Shown here piece after piece: positions 9,466 to 18,840 of a stretch of DNA of 64,000 nucleotides (position 1 is the first letter of the stretch; each line of letters opens with the position of its first letter). The notes beneath the pieces are model-generated. The model ran no database searches and was not told the DNA's origin. It worked only from the letters and a program-made list of their open reading frames with translations. Position numbers and translations under genes: made by a program. This DNA comes from an uncultured Mediterraneibacter sp. GTDB lineage: Bacteria; Bacillota; Clostridia; Lachnospirales; Lachnospiraceae. The stretch is taken from NCBI RefSeq assembly GCF_934309415.1, contig NZ_CAKRDI010000014.1:17801-81800 (forward strand). The letters run 5' to 3'.

Positions 9466-9511
9466 AAAGCTGTGAGAAAGTAAGAAGTTTTTATTTTCTT
9501 ATAGCTTTTTT
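9466..9511 (+). terminator. Rho-independent terminator after the GH36 remnant
   Basis: Stem AAAGCTGTGAGAAA (9466-9479) pairs through G-U wobbles with 9495-9508 and is followed by a run of T. It closes the mutase/GH36 transcript before the LacI genes. Confidence 0.7.
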
Positions 9512-9538
9512 AAATTAAATCAAAAATTAATGAAAAAC

Positions 9539-9557
9539 AACTTAAATTAAGTTGACA
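9539..9557 (+). promoter_or_regulatory. Second copy of the palindromic operator, upstream of the LacI pair
   Basis: Identical 19-base string to 6357-6375 (AACTTAAATTAAGTT running into TTGACA). It lies about 85 bases before the first LacI start, which suggests autoregulation. A TATAAT at 9567-9572 is only nine bases from this TTGACA, so the two cannot form one promoter; the true -35/-10 pairing is uncertain. Confidence 0.55.
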
Positions 9558-9641
9558 GTGTTTTACTATAATGTTAACGTAATCTTAGGTAGTTATCATA
9601 AAAAGAATAAACAGACAAATGGTAGAAAGTAGGGAAGAAAC

Positions 9642-10664
9642 GTGGGACGAAGAAAGAAAGTCCGTCTGGAACAGATTGCAGAAGCGGTAGGATCGAGTAT
9701 TGTAACTGTCTCAAATGCATTAAATGACAGAAAAGGAGTCAGCGAAGAACTGCGCAGCCTGATTAAAGAAAAAGCAAAAGAAATGGGATATGAAGCATCA
9801 GAGACACCAGCGCAGGTTAAGAATAAGTCCTATACGATCGGAGTAATCGTGGCGGAGCGGTATGTGAAAGAATACCCATCTTTTTATATGGAAATATATA
9901 AGTGTATTGCACAGGAAGCGACAAAAAGAGGAAATATGACAATTCTTGAAGTAGCGGGTGAGAAGAAAGAGAAGCTAGAACAAGAGTTTAATACTTTTCA
10001 AGATATTGATATAGCAGGAATTATTATTATCGGTGAAATGAACAGAGATTATGTAAACAAAGTGAAAAAGGTTCTTGATCTTCCAATTGTATGTGTGGAT
10101 TTCTATGATGTGTCAGAAGATATTGACTATATTGTGACAGATAATTTCGGTGGAATGGAACAGATGACGGAAATTTTGTTGAAGGCCGGGTGTGAGGATT
10201 TGATCTTTGTCGGAACGCCACAGGCAACAGGAAGTATTATGGATCGCTATTTGGGATTCACGAAAGCGATGACAAAATGGAAGAAAAAAGTAGATCCTGC
10301 GCATGTGATTCCTGACAGAGATGAAAACAGATATAGTTATAAGATAGATGTTGAACTTCCGGAGAAGCTTCCGGATGGATTCGTGTGCAATTGTGATAAA
10401 GCTGCAAAAACATTACTTTATAAATTGCAGGAAAGAGGAGTTTCTATACCGGAAGATGTTTCAATCGTGAGTTTTGATCATTATTATTCACAGGTACAGA
10501 GCGGAATGGAATTGACAACCTATGAGAATGATGAAAAAGTAATTGCGAATATCAGTGTGAACACCTTGATAAAACGAATCGAAGGTGGAAAACATCCAAA
10601 AGGAATTCGAATCGTAGAAGGCAGGGTAATTCAGGGAAACACCGTAAAGGAACGTAAAAACTGA
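9642..10664 (+). CDS. LacI-family transcriptional regulator 1
   Basis: A 340-residue sugar-responsive DNA-binding protein. The N-terminal helix-turn-helix is clear (RLEQIAEAVGSSIVTVSNALNDRKGVSEEL, residues ~8-38). A periplasmic-binding-protein-like effector domain follows from residue ~65 (IGVIVAERYVKEYPSFY). The start is GTG with AGGGA about six bases upstream; the only ATGs lie inside the domain. It is followed at once by a second LacI gene of the same layout, so the pair arose by duplication. It presumably responds to a mannan-derived oligosaccharide and controls the boxes at 6357 and 9539. Confidence 0.9.
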   Translation: MGRRKKVRLEQIAEAVGSSIVTVSNALNDRKGVSEELRSLIKEKAKEMGYEASETPAQVKNKSYTIGVIVAERYVKEYPSFYMEIYKCIAQEATKRGNMTILEVAGEKKEKLEQEFNTFQDIDIAGIIIIGEMNRDYVNKVKKVLDLPIVCVDFYDVSEDIDYIVTDNFGGMEQMTEILLKAGCEDLIFVGTPQATGSIMDRYLGFTKAMTKWKKKVDPAHVIPDRDENRYSYKIDVELPEKLPDGFVCNCDKAAKTLLYKLQERGVSIPEDVSIVSFDHYYSQVQSGMELTTYENDEKVIANISVNTLIKRIEGGKHPKGIRIVEGRVIQGNTVKERKN

Positions 10665-10678
10665 GATGGGTGAAGAAA

Positions 10679-11680
10679 ATGGGAAATGTGAAATTGAAAG
10701 ATATAGCAGAGGCACTGGATGTGAGTACAGTTACTGTCTCAAATGCACTTGCAGGGAGAAAAGGTGTTAGTGAAGAAGTCAGAAGCCAGGTGGTAGAAAA
10801 AGCAAAAGAACTTGGATATGATCTGAAAAAATATACGAATAAAAGCCAGGGATTTACAATTGGTGTGATTGTTGCGGAAAAATACATGGAACTTGGGGTT
10901 TCCTTTTATTGGAGTATGTATCAGAAAGTCGCATATGCGGCATCGAAAAGCCAAAGTGTGACAATGCTTGAAGCATTAGGACCGGAAAACGAAGAAAAAG
11001 GAATTCTACCTAAAATTGTCAGAGATAAAAATGTAGATGGCTTGATCGTTGTGGGATGGATCGAAGAACAGTATATACAGAAGCTTGTAAGAGAAACAAC
11101 AATACCTGTTGTCCAACTGGATTTTGCGGCACATAATATTCCATGTGATGCAGTTGTGTCTGCAAATTATATCGGAATGTATAAAGTGACAAGGTATGTA
11201 TTGGAAAAGGGACACAGAGATATTGCATTTGTAGGATCAATTTATGCGAATGAAAATATTATGGATCGCTATTTTGGATACAGAAAAGCATTGGAAGAAA
11301 GAGGTATTTCCTTAAGAAAAGGGTGGCTTTTGGAAGATCGTGATTTGAAGACGGGAAGAATAGAAGTAGCTTTGCCGGAAAATATGCCGACAGCATTTGT
11401 ATGCAACAGTGATCTGACAGCCAGTCGAATTTATGATCTGTTAGTGGAAAAAGGATACCGGATACCGGAAGATATCTCGATTGCAGCATATGATAACTAT
11501 TTATTTGGACATCCATTTGCAAGACAACTAACCACTTATAATGTAGATATGGCTCAAATGGCGGCAAGTGCAGTAAAACTTCTGAATGGAAAAATCCGCG
11601 GAATTGAAAAACGATATGGAACAAGATATATTGACAGCGTGATCGTAGAACGCGACAGTGTAAAGGATTTAAATGCTTAA
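10679..11680 (+). CDS. LacI-family transcriptional regulator 2
   Basis: A paralogue of the preceding gene, 333 residues from the ATG chosen by alignment with its neighbour (MGNVKLKDIAEALDVSTVTV). An in-frame GTG at 10670 would add three residues. Helix-turn-helix at residues ~5-33, effector domain from ~60. The two proteins share HTH wording (VSNAL..RKGVSEE) and effector motifs (NIMDRYFGYRKA here, SIMDRYLGFTKA in the other), but differ enough to sense different ligands or to form hetero-oligomers. It lies 14 bases after the first gene, in the same transcript. Confidence 0.88.
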   Translation: MGNVKLKDIAEALDVSTVTVSNALAGRKGVSEEVRSQVVEKAKELGYDLKKYTNKSQGFTIGVIVAEKYMELGVSFYWSMYQKVAYAASKSQSVTMLEALGPENEEKGILPKIVRDKNVDGLIVVGWIEEQYIQKLVRETTIPVVQLDFAAHNIPCDAVVSANYIGMYKVTRYVLEKGHRDIAFVGSIYANENIMDRYFGYRKALEERGISLRKGWLLEDRDLKTGRIEVALPENMPTAFVCNSDLTASRIYDLLVEKGYRIPEDISIAAYDNYLFGHPFARQLTTYNVDMAQMAASAVKLLNGKIRGIEKRYGTRYIDSVIVERDSVKDLNA

Positions 11681-11711
11681 AAAGGCTCTTTATTAATTGA
11701 AGAGCTTTTTT
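11681..11711 (+). terminator. Terminator after the LacI pair
   Basis: GCTCTT (11685-11690) pairs with AAGAGC (11700-11705), extended by A/T pairs, then TTTTTT. It separates regulator mRNA from the importer operon. Confidence 0.8.
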
Positions 11712-11926
11712 AATATATTAAAATTCATTACAAAAAAGACATATTTTAACGCATGAAAAAAATATAATTAAAATTTAACTTAAAAAATAAACATTAAATT
11801 AATACTTAAAATTAAATTAATCACTAAAAACAGTATAAAAACTAGCTAAACAGCAGTTAAAATATACAAAAACAGAACATACAAACTGTGCAGGATGTGG
11901 AAAAAGAATAAAAGTAGCGCTTAATC

Positions 11927-11955
11927 TTGCAAATGATTAAAGTTAATGATAAGAT
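11927..11955 (+). promoter_or_regulatory. Candidate promoter of the manno-oligosaccharide importer/catabolic operon
   Basis: TTGCAA (11927-11932), 17 bases, TAAGAT (11950-11955), about 40 bases before the binding-protein ATG. The 280-base interval before it is very AT-rich and holds several TTAAATTAA-type half-palindromes near 11790-11822 that loosely resemble the 19-base operator. No exact copy of that operator is present here. Confidence 0.45.
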
Positions 11956-11993
11956 TAAAACAACTTAAAAAGCAACAAAAAGGAGGAAAAAAC

Positions 11994-13388
11994 ATGAAGA
12001 GTAAAGTTGCAAGTAAAGTAATCGCAGCTTCAATGGCAGCGGCAATGGTTGTATCAATGGCTGGATGCGGAAGCAGTAAGAAAAAGGTTGAAGCAACAAA
12101 GATTGATGTTACTTTTGATCAGATTGAGGTTGGAAAGGATTATACAGATATTAAAGCAGACCTGAAGTTCCTTACTCATAAGACGGATGTGGTAGATACA
12201 AAGTTTAAAGAGTATGTAGAAGAGTTCCAGAAATTATATCCGAATGTAAATATCGAATATGAAGGTATTACAGATTATGCCAATGATGTGACGACAAGAC
12301 TTTCCACAGGAGACTGGGGAGACATCTGTATGATTCCTACAACTGTAGATAAAGATGAGCTTTCTAATTACTTTACAGATTTTGGAAGTTATAAGACATT
12401 AAGTGAACAGTACAATTATCTTGATAACTTCAAATATGGAGATCAGACATTTGGAATTCCATCTATGGCAAATGTACAGGGTATCGTTTACAATAAGGCA
12501 GTTTTTGAAAAAGCAGGCGTAACAGAAATCCCGAAAACACCGGATGAATTTATCGCAGCATTACAGAAGATCAAAGACAATACAGATGCCATTCCGCTGT
12601 ATACAAACTTTGCAGCAGACTGGACAATGTGTGCATGGGATGCTTACATTGACGGAAATGCGACAGGAGATCCGGCTTATTCTCATGAAGGAAGAACAAA
12701 AGGTCTGAATCCATTCTCTGATAATGGAGATGAGACAGGACCATACGCAGTATACAACACATTATACACAGCGGTCAAAGATGGTTTAACAGAGGAAGAT
12801 CCGACAACAACTGACTGGGAAGGATCAAAAGGAAGAATGAACAATGGCGAGATCGGATGTATGGTTCTTGGTTCCTGGGCAATCCCACAGATCCAGAGCG
12901 CAGGAGAACATTCAGATGACATTGCTTACATGCCATTCCCGATTACAGTAAATGGAAAACAGTACGCAGCAGCAGGCCCTGATTATTGTTACGGTATTAA
13001 CGCAAACAGTTCTGAAGACAACCAGATTGCAGCAATGTGCTATGTTAAATGGCTTGTTGAAAAATCAGGATATGCAGAGTCAGAAGGTGGAATTTCTGTA
13101 GATAAAGATGCACAGCTTCCAGAAGCGCTTTCATCATTTGCAGATGTAGAACTTATCATTAATGATCCGGCACCGGAAGGAGAAGAAACTCTTGCAAATG
13201 ATATAAACAACAATTCAGAGCTTGGAATTAATGTTTCAGGTTATATTCCAAAAGAAATTGTAGAGAATGCAATCACTCCGAATGGAATGACAATGGATGA
13301 GATGGTTCAGGAATGGAATGAAAAGTGGACAGCAGCTCAGGAAGAAGCAGGAGTTACACCACAGAAATATGATTATGAGAGCAAATAA
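11994..13388 (+). CDS. Sugar ABC transporter substrate-binding lipoprotein (SBP_bac_1 family)
   Basis: Captures an oligosaccharide, here most likely manno-oligosaccharides, at the cell surface. It is 464 residues from the ATG with AGGAGG seven bases upstream. A signal sequence ends in the lipobox MAGCGSS (cysteine near residue 23). Binding-protein motifs follow (TVDKDELSNYFTDF, GSWAIPQI, YGINANSS). It is the first gene of the importer set. A hairpin separates it from the permeases. The operon encodes no ATPase, so it probably uses a shared MsmK-type ATPase from elsewhere. Confidence 0.92.
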   Translation: MKSKVASKVIAASMAAAMVVSMAGCGSSKKKVEATKIDVTFDQIEVGKDYTDIKADLKFLTHKTDVVDTKFKEYVEEFQKLYPNVNIEYEGITDYANDVTTRLSTGDWGDICMIPTTVDKDELSNYFTDFGSYKTLSEQYNYLDNFKYGDQTFGIPSMANVQGIVYNKAVFEKAGVTEIPKTPDEFIAALQKIKDNTDAIPLYTNFAADWTMCAWDAYIDGNATGDPAYSHEGRTKGLNPFSDNGDETGPYAVYNTLYTAVKDGLTEEDPTTTDWEGSKGRMNNGEIGCMVLGSWAIPQIQSAGEHSDDIAYMPFPITVNGKQYAAAGPDYCYGINANSSEDNQIAAMCYVKWLVEKSGYAESEGGISVDKDAQLPEALSSFADVELIINDPAPEGEETLANDINNNSELGINVSGYIPKEIVENAITPNGMTMDEMVQEWNEKWTAAQEEAGVTPQKYDYESK

Positions 13389-13441
13389 ATAATGACAGAA
13401 ATCAGTCATGAAAGAACATGAGAAAAGTCATGAGATGAGAG

Positions 13442-13482
13442 AAAAGGCAGACGATTCGGAAGAAAAGAGGTTCTGCCTTTTT
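13442..13482 (+). terminator. Intercistronic hairpin between binding protein and permeases
   Basis: AAAAGGCAGA (13442-13451) pairs perfectly with TCTGCCTTTT (13472-13481), followed by T. It has the same position and logic as the hairpin at 2194-2232: a leaky terminator or RNA stabiliser giving more binding protein than permease. Confidence 0.75.
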
Positions 13483-13507
13483 CCAACAAAGAAGGAGAGG
13501 AGAAAAA

Positions 13508-14494
13508 ATGACGGGCAATAAAAAAACATTTACACAGTGGATTACCTCCGGAAAAATAAACCGCCGGTTATGTATTATTACATTTATGCTGGTACCGCTT
13601 GCCCTTCTGACAGTGTTTACCTATATTCCTTTTGCAAAAATGATTGGATTTAGTTTCTATGATATGAAATATATCGGAAGCAGACAATTTGTCGGACTGC
13701 AGAATTATATAGAGGTATTTACGAGAAAGGACTGCTTCAATGCATTAAAGCTTAGTTTGTATTACTTTGTTGCTTCTTTTGTACAGTTGGGACTTGCATT
13801 ATATTTTGCAACAATTTTAAGTTTCAAGACAAAAGGCGGCGGATTTTTTAAGGGATTGATGTTCTTCCCATATCTGGTATGTGGTATTGCGGTAGGATTT
13901 ATTTTTAAGTTCTTCTATACAAGAGGATTCGTACTTGATACCGTTCTTCAGTGGTGTGGTTTCAGTCTTGATAGTTTACCATATTGGTTGAAGGATACAA
14001 GTATTAATAATATTTCTGTAGCTGCAACATCTGTATGGAGGTATATGGGACAGAATATGGTTCTCTTTATTGGAGCCATCATGTCTGTAGATTCATCATT
14101 GTATGAAGCAGCAGCGATTGATGGGGCAAACGGATGGGCTAAATTCCGTTATGTCATTCTTCCAAGTATCAAAACAATTATTGTATTGAATATGATTCTT
14201 TCTATCACAGGTTCTCTTAGTGTATTTGAACCACCATATGTTATTACAGGTGGTGCATTTGGAACAGGAACTTATTTCGTTATTATGAATAAGCTGGCAC
14301 ATGAAAGCCAGAAGGTTGGTTTGGCATCAGCAATGGCAATTATACTGCTGATCTTGATTATGATTGCGACAGCAATTCAGAAATGGGTAGAGAGATATTT
14401 CTTCGGTGTTGGTGATCAGGAAGCAATCTACGCAGTGAAGAAACGCAAGAAGAGACTGGAAGCAGAAGCAAAAGCGAAAGGAGGAGAGATGTAA
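13508..14494 (+). CDS. Sugar ABC transporter permease, MalF/LacF-like
   Basis: A 328-residue inner-membrane permease of the carbohydrate uptake type 1 family. Six hydrophobic segments are visible. The ATPase-contact EAA loop reads YEAAAIDGANGWAKFRYVILP (about residues 198-218). A C-terminal basic tail (KKRKKRLEAEAKAK) follows the last helix. GGAGAGG precedes the start. Its stop overlaps the next permease ATG by one base. It pairs with the following gene to form the channel. Confidence 0.93.
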   Translation: MTGNKKTFTQWITSGKINRRLCIITFMLVPLALLTVFTYIPFAKMIGFSFYDMKYIGSRQFVGLQNYIEVFTRKDCFNALKLSLYYFVASFVQLGLALYFATILSFKTKGGGFFKGLMFFPYLVCGIAVGFIFKFFYTRGFVLDTVLQWCGFSLDSLPYWLKDTSINNISVAATSVWRYMGQNMVLFIGAIMSVDSSLYEAAAIDGANGWAKFRYVILPSIKTIIVLNMILSITGSLSVFEPPYVITGGAFGTGTYFVIMNKLAHESQKVGLASAMAIILLILIMIATAIQKWVERYFFGVGDQEAIYAVKKRKKRLEAEAKAKGGEM

Positions 14495-15336
14495 TGAAAG
14501 GAAAACCAAAACAAATTATTTGGACTGTTTTTAAATATTTTACACTCATCCTCGGAGCGTTTGTTTCCGTTCTCCCGGTTATTGTCTGTGTGATTACAGC
14601 ATTTAAGACACCGGAAGAATATCAGTCAACAAATGTAATGACAATGCCACAGAGCTGGGCATATTTTGATAACTTTACACAGGCATGGAAACAGGCGAAT
14701 ATGGGAGTGGCATTCAGAAACTCCACAATTATCCTTGTATTCGTGTTGATCGGGTCTGTGCTGACAGGTTCTATGATCGCATATGTTCTGAGTAGATTTA
14801 AATTCAAAGGGAACGGACTGGTCAGAAATTTGTTCCTGTTTGCATCACTCCTTCCGGGTATCGCAATGCAGGTATCTGTATATCAGATTATGTATACTTT
14901 AGGATGGATTAACTTCCTTCCGGGTTACATCATTATGATGTGTGGAACAGATATTATTTCTATCTATATTTTCATTCAGTTCTTTGAAAATATTTCAACT
15001 TCTCTGGATGAATCAGCAATTATGGATGGATGCACTTATTTTGGAGTGTTTTTCAGAATTCTTTTCCCGCTGCTGAAACCGGCAATCGTAACGGTTATGA
15101 TTTTGAAAGGCGTGGGCGTTTACAATGAATACTATACTGCAAATCTTTATCTGCAGGATAAAAACAGACTTGTAACAGTTGCAACATCATTGTTTAAATT
15201 TACTGGACCACTTGGAAACCAGTACAACTATATCTGTGCAGGTGTAATTATTACAATGCTTCCGGCATTGATCGTATTTGTTGTCTGCCAGAAACAGATT
15301 TACAGTGGACTGACACAGGGTGCTGTAAAGGGTTAA
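14494..15336 (+). CDS. Sugar ABC transporter permease, MalG/LacG-like
   Basis: A 280-residue partner permease. The EAA-type loop is slightly atypical (DESAIMDGCTYFGVFFRILFP), with Ser and Ile where many have Ala-Ala-x-Ile. Six hydrophobic helices fit the family. It starts in a TAATG overlap with the first permease. It is followed after 35 bases by the GH130_2 gene, which links import directly to intracellular phosphorolysis. Confidence 0.93.
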   Translation: MKGKPKQIIWTVFKYFTLILGAFVSVLPVIVCVITAFKTPEEYQSTNVMTMPQSWAYFDNFTQAWKQANMGVAFRNSTIILVFVLIGSVLTGSMIAYVLSRFKFKGNGLVRNLFLFASLLPGIAMQVSVYQIMYTLGWINFLPGYIIMMCGTDIISIYIFIQFFENISTSLDESAIMDGCTYFGVFFRILFPLLKPAIVTVMILKGVGVYNEYYTANLYLQDKNRLVTVATSLFKFTGPLGNQYNYICAGVIITMLPALIVFVVCQKQIYSGLTQGAVKG

Positions 15337-15371
15337 TGATTAAAAGAGATGAGTAAGACGGAGGAATAGAT

Positions 15372-16397
15372 ATGAGTAACGTAAAAATTATTGGACCAAA
15401 TGTACCAAATATGCCATGGCAGGAGAGACCGGCAGACAATCAGACAGGACTTCCACTTTGGAGATATAATGAAAATCCGATTATTGGAAGAAATCCGGCA
15501 CCGGGAGTTGCAAGAATCTTCAACAGTGCAGTTATGCCATATGAAGATGGATTTATTGGAGTGTTCCGTGGGGAACAGACAAACGGAGTTCCTTATATTT
15601 ATCTTGGAAAGAGTGAGGATGCGATTCACTGGAATTTTGAAGAAAACAAGATTCCTTTTAAAGATGAAGATGGAAATGATTTTATGCCGATTTATGCATA
15701 TGACCCAAGACTTGTAAAAGTAGAAGATACATATTATATCATCTGGTGTCAGGATTTCTACGGAGCTGCAATTGGTATGGCTAAGACACAGGATTTCAAG
15801 ACATTTACAAGAATTGAGAATCCATTCCTTCCATTTAACAGAAATGCAGTTCTTTTCCCAAGAAAGATTGATGGTAAATTCAAACTTCTGTCTCGTCCAA
15901 GTGATAGTGGACATACACCATTTGGTGATATTTTCATTTCCGAGAGTAAGGATTTGGAATATTGGGGAAAACATCGTCATGTAATGGGAAGAGGCTCAGC
16001 ATGGTGGGAGAGCGTTAAGATCGGTGGAGGAGCAGCACCGATCGAGACAAGTGAAGGATGGCTTCTCTTCTATCACGGTGTATCCGGAACATGTAATGGT
16101 CTGGTATACAGCATCGGTGGAGCAATCCTTGATATTGACGAGCCATCTATCGTGAAATACCGTTGTGAAACATTCCTTCTCACTCCGGAAGAGTGGTATG
16201 AGGAACGTGGATTTGTACCGAATGTTACATTCCCATGTGCAACGATCCATGATGCAGAAACAGGAAGAATTGCTGTATATTACGGAGCAGCTGACAGTTA
16301 TGTAGGACTTGCATTTACAACAGTAGATGAAGTTGTAGACTATATCAAAGATCACAGTGTAGTAACAACAATGGACACAGAGATTGGAAAACGATAA
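15372..16397 (+). CDS. GH130_2 beta-1,4-mannooligosaccharide phosphorylase
   Basis: Phosphorolyses beta-1,4-mannooligosaccharides from the non-reducing end to give alpha-mannose-1-phosphate. The 341 residues match the shorter GH130_2 type. The five-bladed beta-propeller hallmarks are visible: the catalytic aspartate in YAYDPRLVK (D111), the phosphate-binding basic pattern around HRHVMGRG, and repeated blades such as WWESVKIGGGAAPIET and FYHGVSG. It is cytosolic, without a signal peptide. It follows the importer and precedes the epimerase and GH130_1 genes, the arrangement known from Ruminococcus and Roseburia mannan loci. The exact chain-length preference cannot be read. Confidence 0.9.
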   Translation: MSNVKIIGPNVPNMPWQERPADNQTGLPLWRYNENPIIGRNPAPGVARIFNSAVMPYEDGFIGVFRGEQTNGVPYIYLGKSEDAIHWNFEENKIPFKDEDGNDFMPIYAYDPRLVKVEDTYYIIWCQDFYGAAIGMAKTQDFKTFTRIENPFLPFNRNAVLFPRKIDGKFKLLSRPSDSGHTPFGDIFISESKDLEYWGKHRHVMGRGSAWWESVKIGGGAAPIETSEGWLLFYHGVSGTCNGLVYSIGGAILDIDEPSIVKYRCETFLLTPEEWYEERGFVPNVTFPCATIHDAETGRIAVYYGAADSYVGLAFTTVDEVVDYIKDHSVVTTMDTEIGKR

Positions 16398-16423
16398 TTC
16401 GGGAAATGCCTGGAGGAAAGAAA

Positions 16424-17593
16424 ATGTTTGCTACAGAAATAAAAGAACATCTTGTAAATGACTTGATTCCATTCTGGCAGGGACTGAAAGATGAAGAAAA
16501 CGGAGGATTCTACGGATATTTAAGTTATGATCTGAAGTTGGATAAAAAGGCTGTGAAAGGATGTATCCTGAACAGCCGGATCCTCTGGTTTTTCTCTAAT
16601 GCATATATGGTATTAGGAGATCCTTCTTTATTAGAAAGTGCGGCACATGCATATCAGTTCTTGAAAGAACATTGTGTAGATGATGAGTTTGGAGGTGTCT
16701 TCTGGTCACTGACTTATGATGGTAAACCGGAAGATACAACAAAACACACTTACAATCAGGCATTTTCAATTTATGCACTGGCTTCCTATTATGATGCTTC
16801 AAAGAATCAGGAGGCATTAGAGATTGCATGGAAGTTATATGACCTTGTTGAGTCAAAATGTAAAGATGAATATGGATATCTTGAAGCATTCACAAGAAGC
16901 TTTGAGCCGGAAGAGAATGACAAATTATCAGAAAATGGTGTGATTGCAGAAAAGACAATGAATACACTACTTCATGTGTTTGAAGCATACACCGAATTGT
17001 ATCGTGTGACAAAAGAGAAAAAAGTTGCTAAACAAATCCGTTTTATGATGGATATCATCAAGGATAAGGTGTTCAATAAAGAAATTGGCCGGCAGGAAGT
17101 CTTTTTTGATAAAACATGGAATACTTTGATCGATCTGTATTCTTATGGCCATGACATTGAAACAGCATGGCTGGTAGATAGAGGACTTGAGGTCCTGGAT
17201 GATGAGGCATATACCAATATGCTTTCTCCAATTACAAAGACAATTACAGAAAATATTTACAACAGAGCATATATCGATCATTCACTTGTGAATGAATCGG
17301 AGAACGGTGTTGTTGATACAACTCGTGTATGGTGGGTTCAGGCAGAGGCTGTGGTCGGATTCCTGAACGGGTATCAGAAGCAGGGAGACAAGAAATTTCT
17401 TGACGCCTCAGTAGATATCTGGAACTATATCAAAGAATATTTTATCGATAAAAGAAATGGTTCCGAGTGGTTCTGGTCTGTGAAAGAAGATCATACACCA
17501 GATGAGAAGCCAATCGTTGAACCATGGAAGTGTCCATATCATAATGGAAGAATGTGCTTTGAAGTGTTAAGGAGGATGAAGGATGCTTCATAA
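16424..17593 (+). CDS. Cellobiose 2-epimerase (AGE family), mannobiose to mannosyl-glucose
   Basis: Converts beta-1,4-mannobiose to 4-O-beta-mannosyl-glucose, the substrate of the GH130_1 enzyme encoded next. The protein is a 389-residue (alpha/alpha)6 barrel. The ATG at 16424 has GGAGG seven bases upstream; an earlier in-frame ATG at 16406 overlaps that site and is not used. Catalytic histidines are visible in [24 protein letters not shown] and the C-terminal [11 protein letters not shown]. Overlap with the following gene by 11 bases couples their translation. N-acylglucosamine 2-epimerase is the sister family; context and the GHDIE motif favour the disaccharide enzyme. Confidence 0.9.
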   Translation: MFATEIKEHLVNDLIPFWQGLKDEENGGFYGYLSYDLKLDKKAVKGCILNSRILWFFSNAYMVLGDPSLLESAAHAYQFLKEHCVDDEFGGVFWSLTYDGKPEDTTKHTYNQAFSIYALASYYDASKNQEALEIAWKLYDLVESKCKDEYGYLEAFTRSFEPEENDKLSENGVIAEKTMNTLLHVFEAYTELYRVTKEKKVAKQIRFMMDIIKDKVFNKEIGRQEVFFDKTWNTLIDLYSYGHDIETAWLVDRGLEVLDDEAYTNMLSPITKTITENIYNRAYIDHSLVNESENGVVDTTRVWWVQAEAVVGFLNGYQKQGDKKFLDASVDIWNYIKEYFIDKRNGSEWFWSVKEDHTPDEKPIVEPWKCPYHNGRMCFEVLRRMKDAS

Positions 17594-18752
17594 ACAGTTT
17601 TATGTGGAACAGGCAAAAGTTGATCGTCTCGTTGCCAGAAAAAATCAAAAAACAGATTTTTATAATGGAATCTATGATCGTTATAAATATCCGGTATTGA
17701 CAAGAGAGTTTGCACCGGTACATTGGAGATATGATTTGAATGAAGAGACGAATCCATATTTTATGGAACGTCTTGGAATTAATGCAGTGATGAATTCCGG
17801 AGCAATTTATTTGAACGGAAAATATTATCTTGTAGCCAGGGTAGAAGGCAATGACCGTAAATCATTCTTTGCAGTAGCAGAAAGTGATAACGGAATTGAT
17901 GGATTCCATTTCTGGGATTATCCGGTTGTACTTCCGGATACATGCCCGGAAGAAACAAATGTCTATGATATGCGTCTGACACAGCATGAGGACGGATGGA
18001 TTTACGGAGTATTCTGTTCTGAAAGTAAAGATAAAGAGGATCCGGATCTGTCTGCAGCAGTTGCAGAGGCAGGAATTGTAAGAACGAAAGATTTGAAAAC
18101 ATGGGAGAGACTGGATAATCTTAAGACATTACAGTCACCACAGCAGAGAAATGTAGTGCTTCATCCGGAATTCGTGGATGGAAAATATGCATTCTACACA
18201 CGTCCGATGGATGGATTCATCGAGACTGGAAGCGGCGGAGGAATCGGATTTGGCCTGTGTGATGATATTGAGCATGCAGTGATCAATGAAGAAAAGATTA
18301 TCAGTAAAAGAATTTACCATACTTTGACGGAAGCTAAGAATGGTGCCGGAGCAGTACCAATCAAAGGTAAAAAGTGCTGGATCAACGTTGCTCATGGTGT
18401 AAGAAATACAGCAGCAGGACTTCGTTATGTATTATATGTATTTGGAACAGCACTTGAAGATCCTTCAAAAGTGATTGCAGAGCCATCCGGAGTATTTCTT
18501 GTCCCATTTGGAGAAGAACGTGTAGGAGATGTATCAAACGTTGTATTTACGAATGGTGCAATTGCAAGAGAAAATGGAGATGTGTATATCTATTATGCTT
18601 CTTCAGATACAAGAATGCATGTGGCAACTACAACAATTGATAAACTGGAAGATTATTTATTTAATACACCGGAAGATCCTCATAGATCACCAGATTGTGT
18701 AAAGCAGAGATGTGAACTGATCAAAAAGAATTTAGAGTTATTACAATCATAA
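17583..18752 (+). CDS. GH130_1 4-O-beta-D-mannosyl-D-glucose phosphorylase
   Basis: Splits mannosyl-glucose with phosphate into mannose-1-phosphate and glucose. The 389 residues closely match the Bacteroides enzyme as I recall it: [16 protein letters not shown], the catalytic aspartate in NVYDMRL (D129), [42 protein letters not shown]. The start lies inside the end of the epimerase gene, with AGGAGG seven bases before it. The pair epimerase plus GH130_1 is the defining step of the epimerase-dependent mannobiose pathway. Confidence 0.93.
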   Translation: MLHKQFYVEQAKVDRLVARKNQKTDFYNGIYDRYKYPVLTREFAPVHWRYDLNEETNPYFMERLGINAVMNSGAIYLNGKYYLVARVEGNDRKSFFAVAESDNGIDGFHFWDYPVVLPDTCPEETNVYDMRLTQHEDGWIYGVFCSESKDKEDPDLSAAVAEAGIVRTKDLKTWERLDNLKTLQSPQQRNVVLHPEFVDGKYAFYTRPMDGFIETGSGGGIGFGLCDDIEHAVINEEKIISKRIYHTLTEAKNGAGAVPIKGKKCWINVAHGVRNTAAGLRYVLYVFGTALEDPSKVIAEPSGVFLVPFGEERVGDVSNVVFTNGAIARENGDVYIYYASSDTRMHVATTTIDKLEDYLFNTPEDPHRSPDCVKQRCELIKKNLELLQS

Positions 18753-18789
18753 GAAACTAAAAATGCCATACTTACAAAATATAGGAGCA

Positions 18790-18805
18790 GGGGGCTTTTG
18801 CCCCC
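18790..18805 (+). other. Short GC hairpin in the operon
   Basis: GGGGGC, loop TTTT, GCCCCC, in an 88-base gap. It has no T run after it, so it is more likely an mRNA-processing or stabilising element than a terminator. It divides the catabolic half of the operon from the YesL/esterase half. Confidence 0.5.
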
Positions 18806-18840
18806 GGCTTAAAAATAGCATTGAGAGGAGGGACTGAGAG

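Noticed and set aside
9552..9572. TTGACA followed by TATAAT before the first LacI gene
   Set aside because: The spacing is nine bases, so this is not a working sigma-A promoter; the TTGACA is better read as part of the repeated operator box.
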